This document shows, piece after piece, positions 44,769 through 54,472 of a stretch of DNA of 64,000 bases. Position 1 is the stretch's first letter. Each line of letters opens with the position of its first letter. A model generated the notes under the pieces. That model did no database searches, was not told where the DNA came from, and was given only the letters and a program-made list of their open reading frames with translations. The translations under genes and the position numbers were made by a program. The DNA is from Methanobrevibacter ruminantium (lineage in GTDB: Archaea > Methanobacteriota > Methanobacteria > Methanobacteriales > Methanobacteriaceae), in NCBI GenBank assembly GCA_004553595.1, contig SFKZ01000001.1, positions 433,212 to 497,211 of the forward strand, given 5' to 3'.

Positions 44769-45935
44769 TTAACCTCCAAAAATCTTCATGAATAGTGGAA
44801 TAAACACTTGTGAAGGCAAGATTACTAGAGTGGCAATGCTCACTCCAAGGTTTGTTCCAACTACCACAAGCAAGATTCTAATGATATTGTTATTCCATAA
44901 GTCTCTAAAGCTTTCTATTTTACCTAAATTGTTAATGTCCTGTTTTCTCACTCTTCTGAATTTAGCTTCTGCAAGTCCTGAGAACCATCCTGCAGCAAGC
45001 AATGGGTGAATGATGGTAAGGGGAGCAACTAATCCTCCAATGATTGCAGATTGGATTTTAGACCCAGAGACAATTGAACCTATAAAACCCATAATCATGC
45101 TGATTACAACAAATTGTACAATATCTCCTTCTATATGGATTCCATTCATCCAAGCAAGAAAAAATATCATGACAAATGAAATAGGGATTAAAGCCAAAAT
45201 GATTTTTAGCCAAGGGATTCCACCTTTCTTATCCATATCATTTAACTCTCTGTAGCTTGGAAGTGTTTCAGGATTGTCAAGATAATTGATTATTCCTTCC
45301 CTATGGCCTGCACCTACAACAGCTATCACTTTATCTTCAGGTATTCCCAATATTCCTTTTGCAAGGTATGCATCCCTTTCCTTAACAAGTGCAGTATATG
45401 CTCCAGGTGAGATTTCCTTAAAGTATTCCATAGCTTGATCGATGTTGGATTGTTCTTTAAGCTCTTCAATGTTCAATTCCTCTTCATCTGAAGAGAACAC
45501 TGAAGCGACAATTCCATATAGGAATTTAAGTTTTTCCCAAGTGCTCATACTGTTCAATACCCTTTGCAATGTGATGTTAATGTCTCTGTCGATGAGTGCA
45601 AGTCTACATCCGATTTCCTCAGAGGCTTCAACTGCAGCAATCATTTCAGACCCGGGCTTGATATCTACATCTTCACCGATCTTATTTTGCATATATGAAA
45701 GAATTGTTGTAACTAGGAAAACCCCTACCTTGTTTTCCTTAATGATTTTAGTAATATGAATTGAGTCATCTTCAACGATACCGTTTCTCTCATTCATTAA
45801 TCTTTGGTATCGTCCCCTATCCAATTCAATAGCCACTACATCAGGTAGGTCTTCTAAAATAGCTGCCCTTACTTCATCAGCACTATTTTGAGACACATGT
45901 GCAGTTCCTATAATTTTTAAACATTCTCTTATCAT
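44769..45935 (-). CDS. TraB/PrgY-family membrane protein
   Basis: The 388-residue protein starts ECLKIIGTAHVSQNSADEV and continues VVAIELDRGRYQRLM, the TraB signature, with VIAVVGAGHREGI (about 210) before four to five C-terminal membrane segments. In Enterococcus, related proteins limit pheromone export, and the fold resembles GumN/ChaN metal-dependent enzymes; the archaeal role is unknown. It starts after AAGGAT and ends in the ribosome binding site of the DUF1922 gene. A 22-base tandem array lies just upstream. Confidence 0.9.
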   Translation of the reverse strand: MIRECLKIIGTAHVSQNSADEVRAAILEDLPDVVAIELDRGRYQRLMNERNGIVEDDSIHITKIIKENKVGVFLVTTILSYMQNKIGEDVDIKPGSEMIAAVEASEEIGCRLALIDRDINITLQRVLNSMSTWEKLKFLYGIVASVFSSDEEELNIEELKEQSNIDQAMEYFKEISPGAYTALVKERDAYLAKGILGIPEDKVIAVVGAGHREGIINYLDNPETLPSYRELNDMDKKGGIPWLKIILALIPISFVMIFFLAWMNGIHIEGDIVQFVVISMIMGFIGSIVSGSKIQSAIIGGLVAPLTIIHPLLAAGWFSGLAEAKFRRVRKQDINNLGKIESFRDLWNNNIIRILLVVVGTNLGVSIATLVILPSQVFIPLFMKIFGG

Positions 45936-45972
45936 CAGATATCCTTCTTAAAATGTTCTTTCTATTGTAAAT

Positions 45973-46052
45973 TTTATTTAAAATCTATTAAAACTTTATT
46001 TAAAATCTATTAAAACTTTATTTAAAATCTATTAAAACTTTATTTAAAATAT
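45973..46052. repeat. Tandem array with 22-base period
   Basis: Units beginning TTTATTTAAAATCTATTAAA start at 45973, 45995, 46017 and 46039, the last degenerate. The array lies 38 bases upstream of the traB start codon. Confidence 0.9.
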
Positions 46053-46141
46053 AATTAGAATTTTATTTAACTATTAATATTTAATTCTTATATTAATTAT
46101 ATCAATTACATTTATAAACTTTTTGAAAGTCCGATTGAAAT

Positions 46142-46879
46142 CTATTCATGGTATAATGTAATCTTTCCATCCCTATAGATTCCAACATTCTCGTGGATAT
46201 TTTCTTTAACGCATAGCCTAACATCATCTTCATATCCAAGATATGCAAGACGACGTCCGGATTTTGATTTGATGGAAACTTTTTCAACTTTTTCCTTATC
46301 TCTGCTTGCCATAATTGCTGAAATAGCAAATTCTGTTATTCCGGTTTCCTCTTTAAAGTAATCTATGTCATCGATATTTAGTTTATCCTGTTCATCCAAT
46401 TCCTTTTGAATCCAGAATAATATTTCACCAGCTGCTAAAAAGTCCTCTATTGCAAAGGTTCTTTTGAATCCTCCCATAACAATTTCAATATGTTCTCTTG
46501 CAAGTTTGCATGCTGCTTTTGCACAAGCTTTTGCATTAATGAATGATCCAATTAAAATGATTTCAGATTCCATATTGTCCAAAGCTCTTACACCATTGGT
46601 TGTTGTAAGTACTAAAGTGTCCTTTTCACCAGAGTATTCCTTCATTTCACCCGGGGAGTTTCCAAGTTCAAAACCTTCAATTGTTCTGCCGGTTCTCTCC
46701 CCTGCCAACACAGCATCCTTCCTTTTAGCTATTTTTATTGCTTCTTCTGGTGTATATACTGGATAAATTTCCTTGAATTTATCGAGAGCAACTGTAATTG
46801 TAGTGCTTGCCCTTAATGCATCAACCATTATGGAAAGATCTTTTGAGGAACCTTTTTCAAAACTTAAACTTACTTTCAC
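46142..46879 (-). CDS. comB: 2-phosphosulfolactate phosphatase (coenzyme M biosynthesis)
   Basis: Removes phosphate from 2-phosphosulfolactate, giving the substrate of ComC. The 245-residue product has the family start VSLSFEKG, MVDALRASTTITVALDKF, VLAGERTGRTIEGFELGNSP and VLTTTNGVRALDNM, all characteristic of ComB. It begins with GTG (46877-46879) after a perfect AGGAGG, one of the clearest non-ATG starts in the window. It stands alone; comC is at 22.3 kb. Confidence 0.93.
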   Translation of the reverse strand: MKVSLSFEKGSSKDLSIMVDALRASTTITVALDKFKEIYPVYTPEEAIKIAKRKDAVLAGERTGRTIEGFELGNSPGEMKEYSGEKDTLVLTTTNGVRALDNMESEIILIGSFINAKACAKAACKLAREHIEIVMGGFKRTFAIEDFLAAGEILFWIQKELDEQDKLNIDDIDYFKEETGITEFAISAIMASRDKEKVEKVSIKSKSGRRLAYLGYEDDVRLCVKENIHENVGIYRDGKITLYHE

Positions 46880-47017
46880 TTTTTTAGCCTCCTATGTACT
46901 CTAAAATATAGTAAATATGATTTTCTTCTATGTATAACTTTTATATTTAGTAATATATAATACTTAATAAGTAATATTATTTTAAGAAAAATTTTGAATT
47001 ATTTTTTGGGGAATATT

Positions 47018-47656
47018 ATGATAGTTGTTACGACTCCCATGTGTAGGCAAATTGTGGAATGGGCAGGACTTAAGGAATTCAAAGTAAATAAATTTCCTGA
47101 TGAAGAAGAAGGGGATTTTGCCATTTTGCTTTCTGAAAGCAAGGTGGAAATGGATTCATTGGCCATAAAGATAAATACATTTGGCCAGATTAAGGAAAGC
47201 ATTAAAACAGTGTCTAAAGTTCTTTTTGAAAGAAATCTGATTGAAAAAGCTATTGGCGATGAATGGATAGAATCAATTTTTAATGATTATAAAGATGATG
47301 TTGAATATGCCCTTTTGGATGAAAATGAGTTTAATGAAATAAGAAAATCCAACAAAGATAAAAAAGTGAAAGTCTATTCTGAATTCCTAAAGGACATAGT
47401 TTTAGACATTGGAGCAGATGTGATTGATTTCACATATGATAAAAATGGAAATGATGATAATGCAAATGACTTAGGAATGGATTTTGATTGTTTGGTTTAT
47501 CCTGATTATTTAGAGGAAGAAGTTCTAAAGAGAGAAAACCTAAAATCTAATGAGTTTAAAGTAATTAAGATATTAAGCCATAATAATATTTCAAAAGATC
47601 AGATATTGAAAGCGGAATCAAGATATGCGACATTAATTGAAGAAATGTCTAAATGA
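47018..47656 (+). CDS. Conserved hypothetical methanogen protein, 212 residues
   Basis: I do not recognise a named family. I start at ATG 47018 (MIVVTTPMCRQIVEWAGLKE) after GGGGAATATT; a TTG upstream at 46994 is less likely. The product is acidic, soluble, with a Rossmann-like start, an alpha-helical middle (IKESIKTVSKVLFERNLIEK) and a C-terminal helix-turn segment (SHNNISKDQILKAESRYATL). It may act near coenzyme M genes (comB is divergent, 115 bases away), but that is only positional. Confidence 0.7.
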   Translation: MIVVTTPMCRQIVEWAGLKEFKVNKFPDEEEGDFAILLSESKVEMDSLAIKINTFGQIKESIKTVSKVLFERNLIEKAIGDEWIESIFNDYKDDVEYALLDENEFNEIRKSNKDKKVKVYSEFLKDIVLDIGADVIDFTYDKNGNDDNANDLGMDFDCLVYPDYLEEEVLKRENLKSNEFKVIKILSHNNISKDQILKAESRYATLIEEMSK

Positions 47657-47679
47657 TTTTTTTTAATAATGGTGTAAAA

Positions 47680-48529
47680 ATGATTGTTCAGGAAAAGGAA
47701 GTTAAATCAATATTTCCAAATCAAATCTTCCCATTGCAGGGTATACTGCAAATCCATATGTTGGCTGTCCACATGCCTGCAAGTATTGTTGTGCTGATTT
47801 TATGAAAATGTTCACTGGTCATAAAGGGAAATTGGGGACTTTCATTGATGTAAAGTATTGGAAACCTATAAAAAATCCTCAAAATATGATGGGGAAACTG
47901 TAATTATAGGTTCAGTAACTGATGGGTACAATCAATGTGAAGAGGAATTCTGCAGAACTCGCCAATTGTTGGAGGAACTAAAAGGAACAGACATAAATCT
48001 TATCATAACTACAAAATCAGACTTGGTGTGCAGAGATTTGGATTTGATAAAAACATTCAATGATCCTTTGGTTTCCTGGTCCATCAATACCCTTGATGAA
48101 GATTTTAAAGAGGACATGGATGATGCACCATCAATTAAGGATAAGATTAAATCAATGAAGAGGTTTCACAAAGAGGGCATAAGAACAACTTGTTTCATTT
48201 CTCCTATTTTTCCTGAAATAACAGACCCTATTGAAATTATTGAAGAAATCAGTGATTTTTGTGATTATATTTGGCTTGAAAATCTTAATTTAAGGGGAGG
48301 ATATAAAAAGACTATTTTTGACTATATTGATTTAAAATATCCTGAATTGCTACCTCTCTATAAAGAAATTTATACTTATAAGGACATGTCTTATTGGAAA
48401 GAATTGGATGAAGAGATAAGTGCTTATGAAAAGGAAAATGATTTTATGTATATAATTGATGAGGAACCCTTTATAAAAAGCCCAAATGAAAATCCAATCA
48501 TATCAATTATTTCTATCATGAAAAGATAA
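47680..48529 (+). pseudogene. Radical SAM protein (SPL-like, mobile-pair B-type), twice frameshifted
   Basis: The start MIVQEKEVKSI at 47680 (after GGTGTAAAA) shifts near 47714 into SKSNLPIAGYTANPYVGCP with the cluster motif CPHACKYCCADF. It shifts again near 47875, at an A6 run, into the frame YDGETVIIGSVTDGYN that runs to 48529. Joined, it gives about 280 residues, the normal length. The residue after the third cluster cysteine is Cys where family members have Tyr. Each shift fits one lost base. The longest remaining frame (47858-48529) lacks the iron-sulfur site and cannot be active. Confidence 0.85.
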
Positions 48530-48730
48530 AGCAATCTTCAAAAAAGAAAAGATAGTTGTTAAAAATCAGCCAATTATTTCCGGAATATTCTTAAAATATA
48601 CTTCTTTTAATCCAAATAATTATTAAATAAGAAAAATATATTATTTAATAATAAAATTTTGTAGGTTTTTTTATAGATTACTGAAATCATAATTACTTAA
48701 TTCATTATTCATTTTAAAGGAGAATAAAAA

Positions 48731-50008
48731 TTGTTGGACATAAAATTATTCAGAGAAAATCCTGAATTGATATTTGACTCTGAGAAGAAAAGATTCAGAA
48801 GCACAGAAAATGCAGAGAAAGTTATTGAATATGACACCTTATGGAGAGAAGGTGAAAGAAGATTAAACTCTTTAAGAGCAGAAAAAAACAAATTATCCAA
48901 ATCATTCAAGAAAGCAAAGCAAGAAGGTAACATTGAGGAAGTCATTGCTAAAAGTAAGGAAGTCGCTCAAGAGATCAAGGATTTAAGCGCTAAAAATGCA
49001 GAATACCTTCAATTAAGAGATGATTATAGATATAAAGTGGGAAACATTATTGATGAGGATGTTCCTGTTTCCGATACTGAAGATGACAATGTGGTTGTAA
49101 GAACCTATGGTGAAATTCCAGAGCATGACTTTGAATTGTTGAATCATGTAGACTTGATTAATAAGATTGATGGAGCAGACCTTGAAACTGCAGCAAGCGT
49201 TTCAGGTGCAAGATTCTACTACTTGAAAAGAGACATCTTACACTTGAACTTGGCATTGATTCAATTTGCACTTTCAGAACTTGAAGCTGAAGGATACATT
49301 CCTATGCAAACTCCTTTCTTTGTAAAAGGTGAAGTTGCAGCTGAAACTTCTGAACTCGGTGAGTTTGAGGAAACCTTATACAAGGTTGAAAATGAAGACA
49401 TGTACTTGATTGCAACTGCTGAACAGACTTTAGCAGCTCTTCACAGAAATGAAATCATCAATCCAGAAGACTTGCCACTTAGATACTGCGCACTTTCAAC
49501 TTGTTTTAGAAAAGAGGCAGGTTCTCATGGAAAGGACACTTTGGGAATCTTTAGAGTTCACCAATTCGAAAAGATTGAACAGTTCATTTACTCCACACCT
49601 GAGGATTCAAGAAAGCAGCATGATCATTTGATGGAAGTCACTGAAAGAATCTATCAGAAATTAGGTCTTCCATATCAAATCATAGCTATTGTATCATCTG
49701 CATTAAATGACAATGCAGCAATCAAATACGACCTTGAAGCTTGGTTCCCAGGTTCCGGTGCATTCAGGGAATTGGTAAGTTGTACCAACTGTAAGGATTA
49801 TCAAGCAAGAAAAACCAAAACAAGATACGGTAGAGCAGGTTCCGGAGATGCACAAATATTGCATACCTTAAACAGTACAGCTATTGCAACTGAAAGAACC
49901 ATTTGTTGTATTTTAGAAAACTACCAACAAGCTGACGGTAGCATTAAAGTCCCTGAGGTCTTGGTACCTTATATGGGTGGAAAAACAGTTATTGAAGCAA
50001 AAGAATAA
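48731..50008 (+). CDS. serS: Seryl-tRNA synthetase, canonical (bacterial/eukaryal-like) type
   Basis: Charges tRNA-Ser. The 425-residue product has the N-terminal coiled-coil arm that contacts tRNA-Ser (about residues 30-105) and the class II catalytic domain: TAEQTLAALHRNEI, motif 2 CFRKEAGSHGKDTLGIFRV with HQFEK, and motif 3 ATERTICCILENYQQ. It starts at TTG 48731 after AAGGAG (48717-48722). It is the common SerRS, not the rare zinc-dependent type that many methanogens use. It sits intact among broken genes. Confidence 0.95.
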   Translation: MLDIKLFRENPELIFDSEKKRFRSTENAEKVIEYDTLWREGERRLNSLRAEKNKLSKSFKKAKQEGNIEEVIAKSKEVAQEIKDLSAKNAEYLQLRDDYRYKVGNIIDEDVPVSDTEDDNVVVRTYGEIPEHDFELLNHVDLINKIDGADLETAASVSGARFYYLKRDILHLNLALIQFALSELEAEGYIPMQTPFFVKGEVAAETSELGEFEETLYKVENEDMYLIATAEQTLAALHRNEIINPEDLPLRYCALSTCFRKEAGSHGKDTLGIFRVHQFEKIEQFIYSTPEDSRKQHDHLMEVTERIYQKLGLPYQIIAIVSSALNDNAAIKYDLEAWFPGSGAFRELVSCTNCKDYQARKTKTRYGRAGSGDAQILHTLNSTAIATERTICCILENYQQADGSIKVPEVLVPYMGGKTVIEAKE

Positions 50009-50189
50009 TTTTTATTCTTTTTTCTCTTTTTTTATTATTTTATCTATTTTTTTAATTTTTACAAATCTCTTTTTACTTTAATTTTAGCCGCTATTGTTTG
50101 CATACATTCAAACTATTGGTTTTGTTATAACTTTTTTGCATAGATAAAATTTAAAAAAAGAGTTAAGATAGCAAAAAGTCAAAATTTTA

Positions 50190-50228
50190 AAAAAGAAAAA
50201 AATGATGAATACATTTTTAGTATTCATC
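50190..50228 (-). terminator. Hairpin and T-run overlapping the DUF308 stop
   Basis: On the minus strand GATGAATAC-TAAAAAT-GTATTCATC (50228-50204) forms a 9-base-pair stem whose 5' arm is the last three sense codons, with the stop in the loop. A T-run follows (50203-50190). Confidence 0.75.
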
Positions 50229-50708
50229 TGCATGGAAATATCCAACGATTCCATGTGCTATTAATGCAATACCTAATATGATGGTGATTAATATTGGGTT
50301 GTTAGCTGCAAATAAAGCAATGAACAAAATAACAATTCCTAATACTAAACCAACTATGGAGCCAGATTTGTTGATTTCAGCTCCTCCAAGCAATCCGATT
50401 ACGGAAGCTATGATTAGCATGAAGCCAACAACATAGAACTGTAATCCAACTAGGAATGAAATTGCATTGGTTCCAAAGATGAATGCCAATCCTAAAATAA
50501 TCATTACAACTCCAAATATTGCTGAAACAGTTGAAATAGCTGGTGAAATATCTTTTGAAATGATTCCAGTGTAAGCTAATCCTATACCAAATATCAATAC
50601 TGCTGCACCAATAAGGATAGAGATTAAATTAGCGCTGAATATTGGGAATATAATAAATATCAAACCAATAATGATTGAAATAATAGCTAAAATCTTACTT
50701 GATTCCAT
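50217..50708 (-). CDS. DUF308/HdeD-family small membrane protein
   Basis: The 163-residue product has five to six transmembrane segments with short loops, typical of DUF308 proteins related to E. coli HdeD. It starts at ATG 50708 after GAGGTGAG; the upstream GTG belongs to this ribosome binding site. HdeD affects acid resistance in E. coli; no role is known in archaea. It ends in a self-overlapping terminator. Confidence 0.82.
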   Translation of the reverse strand: MESSKILAIISIIIGLIFIIFPIFSANLISILIGAAVLIFGIGLAYTGIISKDISPAISTVSAIFGVVMIILGLAFIFGTNAISFLVGLQFYVVGFMLIIASVIGLLGGAEINKSGSIVGLVLGIVILFIALFAANNPILITIILGIALIAHGIVGYFHADEY

Positions 50709-50820
50709 TTTTCTCACCTCATTTTACATTTAATTGTTTAATATTCTATTTATTAAGGTATATATAAATTATTCTTTCATTTTACATAGGGACTTCAATT
50801 ATTTATAATTTTTTCATCAA

Positions 50821-50885
50821 TTATTTCAATTAATTATTTCAATTAATTATTTCAATTAACTATTTCAATTAATTATTTAAATAAT
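50821..50885. repeat. Five copies of a 13-mer (TTATTTCAATTAA)
   Basis: Units begin at 50821, 50834, 50847, 50860 and 50873; the first three are identical and the last is degenerate. The array ends 48 bases before the nitroreductase start. Confidence 0.9.
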
Positions 50886-50933
50886 AATGAATTAATCTTA
50901 ATTAATACCTAAAAAACATTTTCATGTGATAAG

Positions 50934-51452
50934 ATGGCTGATTTTGAAGAAATTATCAATACAAGACGCAGTATAAGGGAATATGATTCCAAAGAAGTTG
51001 AAAATGAAAAGATAGAAAAGATTTTAAAAGCAGGCATGCAAGCTCCTGGAAGCAGGTTAGGTGCTGAACCTTGGGAATTCCTGATAATTAAAAACAAGGA
51101 TACACTTGCTAAAATTGGAGAAACCAAACCTCGTGTAACAAATGCCCCTGTAGCCATTCTTTTGATTGCAAACATTGAAAGATCATTTTATAAATTGGTA
51201 TGGCAACAGGATATGAGTGCAGCAGCAGAGAACATGCTTCTTGAGGCTGTCAATCTTGGTTTAGGAGGATTATGGAATGGTGTAGCTCCTGAAGAGGAAA
51301 GAATGAACGCCATTGCAGATATTGTAGGATTGCCAAAAAATGACAACCTAAAGCCATTCTGCATAATCACTCTCGGTTATCCTGCTGAAGGTTGGGAAAA
51401 CAAATTCATGGATAAATTCGATGAATCCAGAATCCATTATGAAACCTATTAA
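50934..51452 (+). CDS. Nitroreductase-family FMN protein
   Basis: The 172-residue product has the family pattern: IINTRRSIREYDSKEV near the start, AGMQAPGSRLGAEPWEF, MSAAAENMLLEAVNLGLGG for FMN and substrate binding, and LGYPAEGW at the end. These enzymes reduce nitro compounds, quinones or flavins with NAD(P)H or F420H2. The ATG follows GTGATAAG. The PatB-like gene follows after 78 bases on the same strand. Confidence 0.9.
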   Translation: MADFEEIINTRRSIREYDSKEVENEKIEKILKAGMQAPGSRLGAEPWEFLIIKNKDTLAKIGETKPRVTNAPVAILLIANIERSFYKLVWQQDMSAAAENMLLEAVNLGLGGLWNGVAPEEERMNAIADIVGLPKNDNLKPFCIITLGYPAEGWENKFMDKFDESRIHYETY

Positions 51453-51530
51453 TTACTCAAATAATTTATGAAATATTAATTAAAATTTTAATATTAAATC
51501 TGATTTCAATTCTTAAACGGATGATGCATT

Positions 51531-52739
51531 ATGAAATACAATTTTGATTCAATAATTGACAGAAAAAATACCAATTCACTTAAATGGGATCTATTTGATG
51601 ATGATTACCCTATGTGGGTTGCAGATATGGACTTTTATGCGGCTCCATTCATTTATGAATCCGTGAATAGAAAAGCAAAGCATGGAGTTTATGCCTATTC
51701 ATTTGTCAATGATGAAATTTTTGATTCCTATATCAATTGGTGGGAAAAATATGGGCTTGCTATGAAAAGGGATGAATTATTGTTTGCAACTGGGGTCATG
51801 CCTTCAATCACTAGCATCATTCGAGCATTCACTGACGTTGGAGATAATGTCTTGATCCAAACACCAGTTTACCATGTCTTCTTTTATGTGATTGAGGATA
51901 ATGATAGAAATGTTGTTGAAAATCCTCTGATTTATGATTCTGCCTCCCATGATGTGGAAACTGCTTACTCCATTGATTTTGATGATTTGGAAGAAAAATT
52001 CAAGGATCCAAAGACTAAATTGATGCTTTTATGCAATCCTCATAATCCAATTGGAAGAATATGGGATGAGAAAACCCTTGAAAAAATAGCTATTTTAGCA
52101 AACAAATACGATGTTCTTGTTGTCTCTGATGAGATACATTGTGACTTAACTGACCCTAATTTGACTTATGTTCCTTTTGCATCTTTAGATGAGGACTTGG
52201 CAAACAATAGCATCACTTGCATTTCTCCAAGCAAGACATTTAATATTGCAGGTCTTCAAAGTTCTGCAGTTTTCACTCGAAACAAAGAGCTTTATGAGAT
52301 TTTAGAAAAGCAATTGTCAGTTGATTGCTTCAATCATCCGAACATCTTTTCAATAGATGCCACTATTGCAGCATATAAAAGTGAAGATTGGTTAAATGAA
52401 TTGAGGGAAGTTCTATTTGAAAATAAGATGATTGTTGATGAGTTCTTAAAAAGTGAAATTCCTGAAATCAGATTGGTTCCGGCAAATGCAACCTATCTTT
52501 TATGGTTGGATTGCAGTAAGTTAAGGGGAGAAAATTTTGAAAATTGTGAATTCTCCACTTCTTTATCTGAGTTTTTAAGAGAAAATGTAAGTTTATTCCT
52601 ATCTCCAGGAATTCAATTTGGAAAAAATGGGGATAATTTCTTGAGAATGAATATCGCATGTCCTCAAGACTTATTGCTTGAAGGATTGAATGCATTAAAA
52701 ACAGGGATTGAAAAATTTAAAAAAGAAAATAATATTTGA
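51531..52739 (+). CDS. PLP-dependent aminotransferase of the MalY/PatB family (probable cystathionine beta-lyase)
   Basis: The 402-residue fold type I enzyme has DYPMWVADMDFYAAP near the start, LLCNPHNPIGRIWDE, VVSDEIHCDLT, and the PLP lysine in SPSKTFNIAGLQSSAVF. MalY/PatB enzymes cleave C-S bonds of cystathionine or cysteine conjugates. It is likely to serve methionine or cysteine metabolism. A bacterial origin is plausible because close homologues are common in Firmicutes; that is recollection, not a search. Confidence 0.9.
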   Translation: MKYNFDSIIDRKNTNSLKWDLFDDDYPMWVADMDFYAAPFIYESVNRKAKHGVYAYSFVNDEIFDSYINWWEKYGLAMKRDELLFATGVMPSITSIIRAFTDVGDNVLIQTPVYHVFFYVIEDNDRNVVENPLIYDSASHDVETAYSIDFDDLEEKFKDPKTKLMLLCNPHNPIGRIWDEKTLEKIAILANKYDVLVVSDEIHCDLTDPNLTYVPFASLDEDLANNSITCISPSKTFNIAGLQSSAVFTRNKELYEILEKQLSVDCFNHPNIFSIDATIAAYKSEDWLNELREVLFENKMIVDEFLKSEIPEIRLVPANATYLLWLDCSKLRGENFENCEFSTSLSEFLRENVSLFLSPGIQFGKNGDNFLRMNIACPQDLLLEGLNALKTGIEKFKKENNI

Positions 52740-52810
52740 AATATTTGAATTTAAAAATAGATTTTAGTTTAAGATAAATTTGAAATAAATTTTTTGAAAT
52801 CCTTTTGAAA

Positions 52811-52856
52811 GTATTAAAAATAAAAAAGTAGAGAAATTTTATTATTTTAATTTCTC
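52811..52856 (-). terminator. Hairpin and T-run overlapping the ArsC-like stop
   Basis: On the minus strand GAGAAATT (52856-52849) pairs with AATTTCTC (52838-52831). The 5' arm is the last codons, the stop lies in the loop, and a T-rich run follows. Confidence 0.7.
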
Positions 52857-53192
52857 CTCCCACTCTTTTTGTCTAAATCCAGTAAGCACTACATCTTCAG
52901 TCTCAATTATTGGACGTTTTACAAGCATGCCTTCAGTAGATAAAATCTTCATTTGTTCTTCTTCACTCATTTCAGGCAACTTGTCTTTTAATTGCATCTC
53001 TCTGTAGATTTTACCGTTTGTGTTGAAGAACCTCTTGAGAGGAAGTCCACTTTTCTCGTATAATCCCTTCAATTGGTCATAATCTGGATTATCCTCAACA
53101 ATATGCTGTTCATCATATTTGAATCCATTTTCATCTAACCATTTTTTAGCCTTTTGGCATGTGCTGCATCTTGGGTAGTAAATAAATAACAT
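52842..53192 (-). CDS. ArsC/Spx-family thioredoxin-fold protein
   Basis: The 116-residue product has YYPRCSTCQKAKKWL, with C9 and C12 forming a CxxC at the N-terminus, then LKRFFNTNGKIYREM and the family-type MLVKRPIIETEDVVLTGF near the end. It resembles the ArsC/Spx/YffB family. It lacks proof of arsenate reductase function, and a Spx-like role is less likely without a bacterial RNA polymerase. A GAGGTT ribosome binding site precedes the ATG. Confidence 0.87.
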   Translation of the reverse strand: MLFIYYPRCSTCQKAKKWLDENGFKYDEQHIVEDNPDYDQLKGLYEKSGLPLKRFFNTNGKIYREMQLKDKLPEMSEEEQMKILSTEGMLVKRPIIETEDVVLTGFRQKEWEEKLK

Positions 53193-53285
53193 TTTTTTAA
53201 CCTCTAAAATGAATTAATTAATAATATTATATTAATTATTTTAGTTTTATTTTTTCATATTTATTACAATAATTTTTAATTATTC

Positions 53286-54310
53286 TTATTTTCTAACCCA
53301 AACCTTTTCGCTGTCATTAGTCTTAGCCTTATTGTCTGCCATTACGTCAACTAAATCATGAGCCTTGTTAGGTTCCTCAAGGTATTTGATGTCATCTTCA
53401 CTTAACTTAAGCTCTACAGAATTCACTCCAGTTTCAATATGCTTTAGCTTTGTAGCTCCCATAATTGTGGAATCAACTTTGGTTTGTAACCATGCAAGTG
53501 AAATTTCACTCATTGAAACATCATATTCCCTTGCAAGATTAATTACCCTATTGATTATTACAGAATCCTGTTCTTCAGTTGATTCATATTTTTTAGTTGC
53601 ATAAAAATCTTCTTTTAGTCTTTTAGAGCTTTCATCAGTCATTTTTGAAAGTCTTCCAGAAGCAAGTGAACTGTAAGGTGTAAGTCCAATGTTTTCACTT
53701 CTGCAGTATGGAATCATCTCCCTTTCCTCTTCACGGAATATGGGAGTGTAGTGTCCTTGAACTGAAACGAACTTTTCAAATCCTTCCTTTTCTGCAAGTG
53801 CATTTGCCTTTGCAAGTTGCCATGTAAAACAGTTAGAAATGCCTATGTATCTGACCTTTCCTTCTTTGACTATGCTGTTTAATCCATCGAGAATGTCATA
53901 TAATGGAGTGTTGTAGTCCCACGTGATAAATGTATAAATCTATGTAGGTCAAGCCAAGATTTTCTAAACTTGTGTTAACCATTTTCTTGATATGGTCCTG
54001 TCCTGAAACATTGTTTTTTGATTTCATCTTCAGTTCTTGGCAGGAACTTGGTAGCAATTACAATATCTTCCCTATCTGCAAAGTCTTTGATAGCTCTTCC
54101 TACGTATTGTTCGCTTGTTCCATTTTGATAGCCGATTGCAGTATCGAAGAAGTTTATTCCATTGTCTATTCCTGTCTTTATGATCTTTCTTGATTCCTCT
54201 TCATTCAATGTCCATGTATGCATTCCATTATTCGGATCTCCAAATCCCATGCAACCCATGCATATGCGACTCACATTCAAATCTGAATTGCCTAATTTTG
54301 TATATTTCAT
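53286..54310 (-). pseudogene. Aldo/keto reductase, frameshifted twice
   Basis: The N-terminal frame begins MKYTKLGNSDLNVSRICMG at 54310 and runs through FFDTAIGYQNGTSEQYVGRA to IATKFLPRTEDEIKK. A shift near 54013, in an A6 run, is consistent with one extra base and leads to NVSGQDHIKKMVNTSLENLG and YIDLYIYH. A second shift near 53920, consistent with two lost bases, leads to WDYNTPLYDILDGL, and the frame then continues to 53286 with LAWLQTKVDSTIMGATKL. Joined it is a normal AKR of about 340 residues. The interrupted part includes the catalytic histidine region. Confidence 0.87.
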
Positions 54311-54472
54311 TTAAACACCTTTTAAATTTATTAACTTATTTTAGAAAATTTTTTAATGTTTGTTATAAATGGGATTATCTATTTAACACTATTAAGTATT
54401 TTTTTAAAGAGTTTATCTATTAAATACTTAAGAATTTTCTATAAACTAATTTTTAAATCTATACGTGATAAA

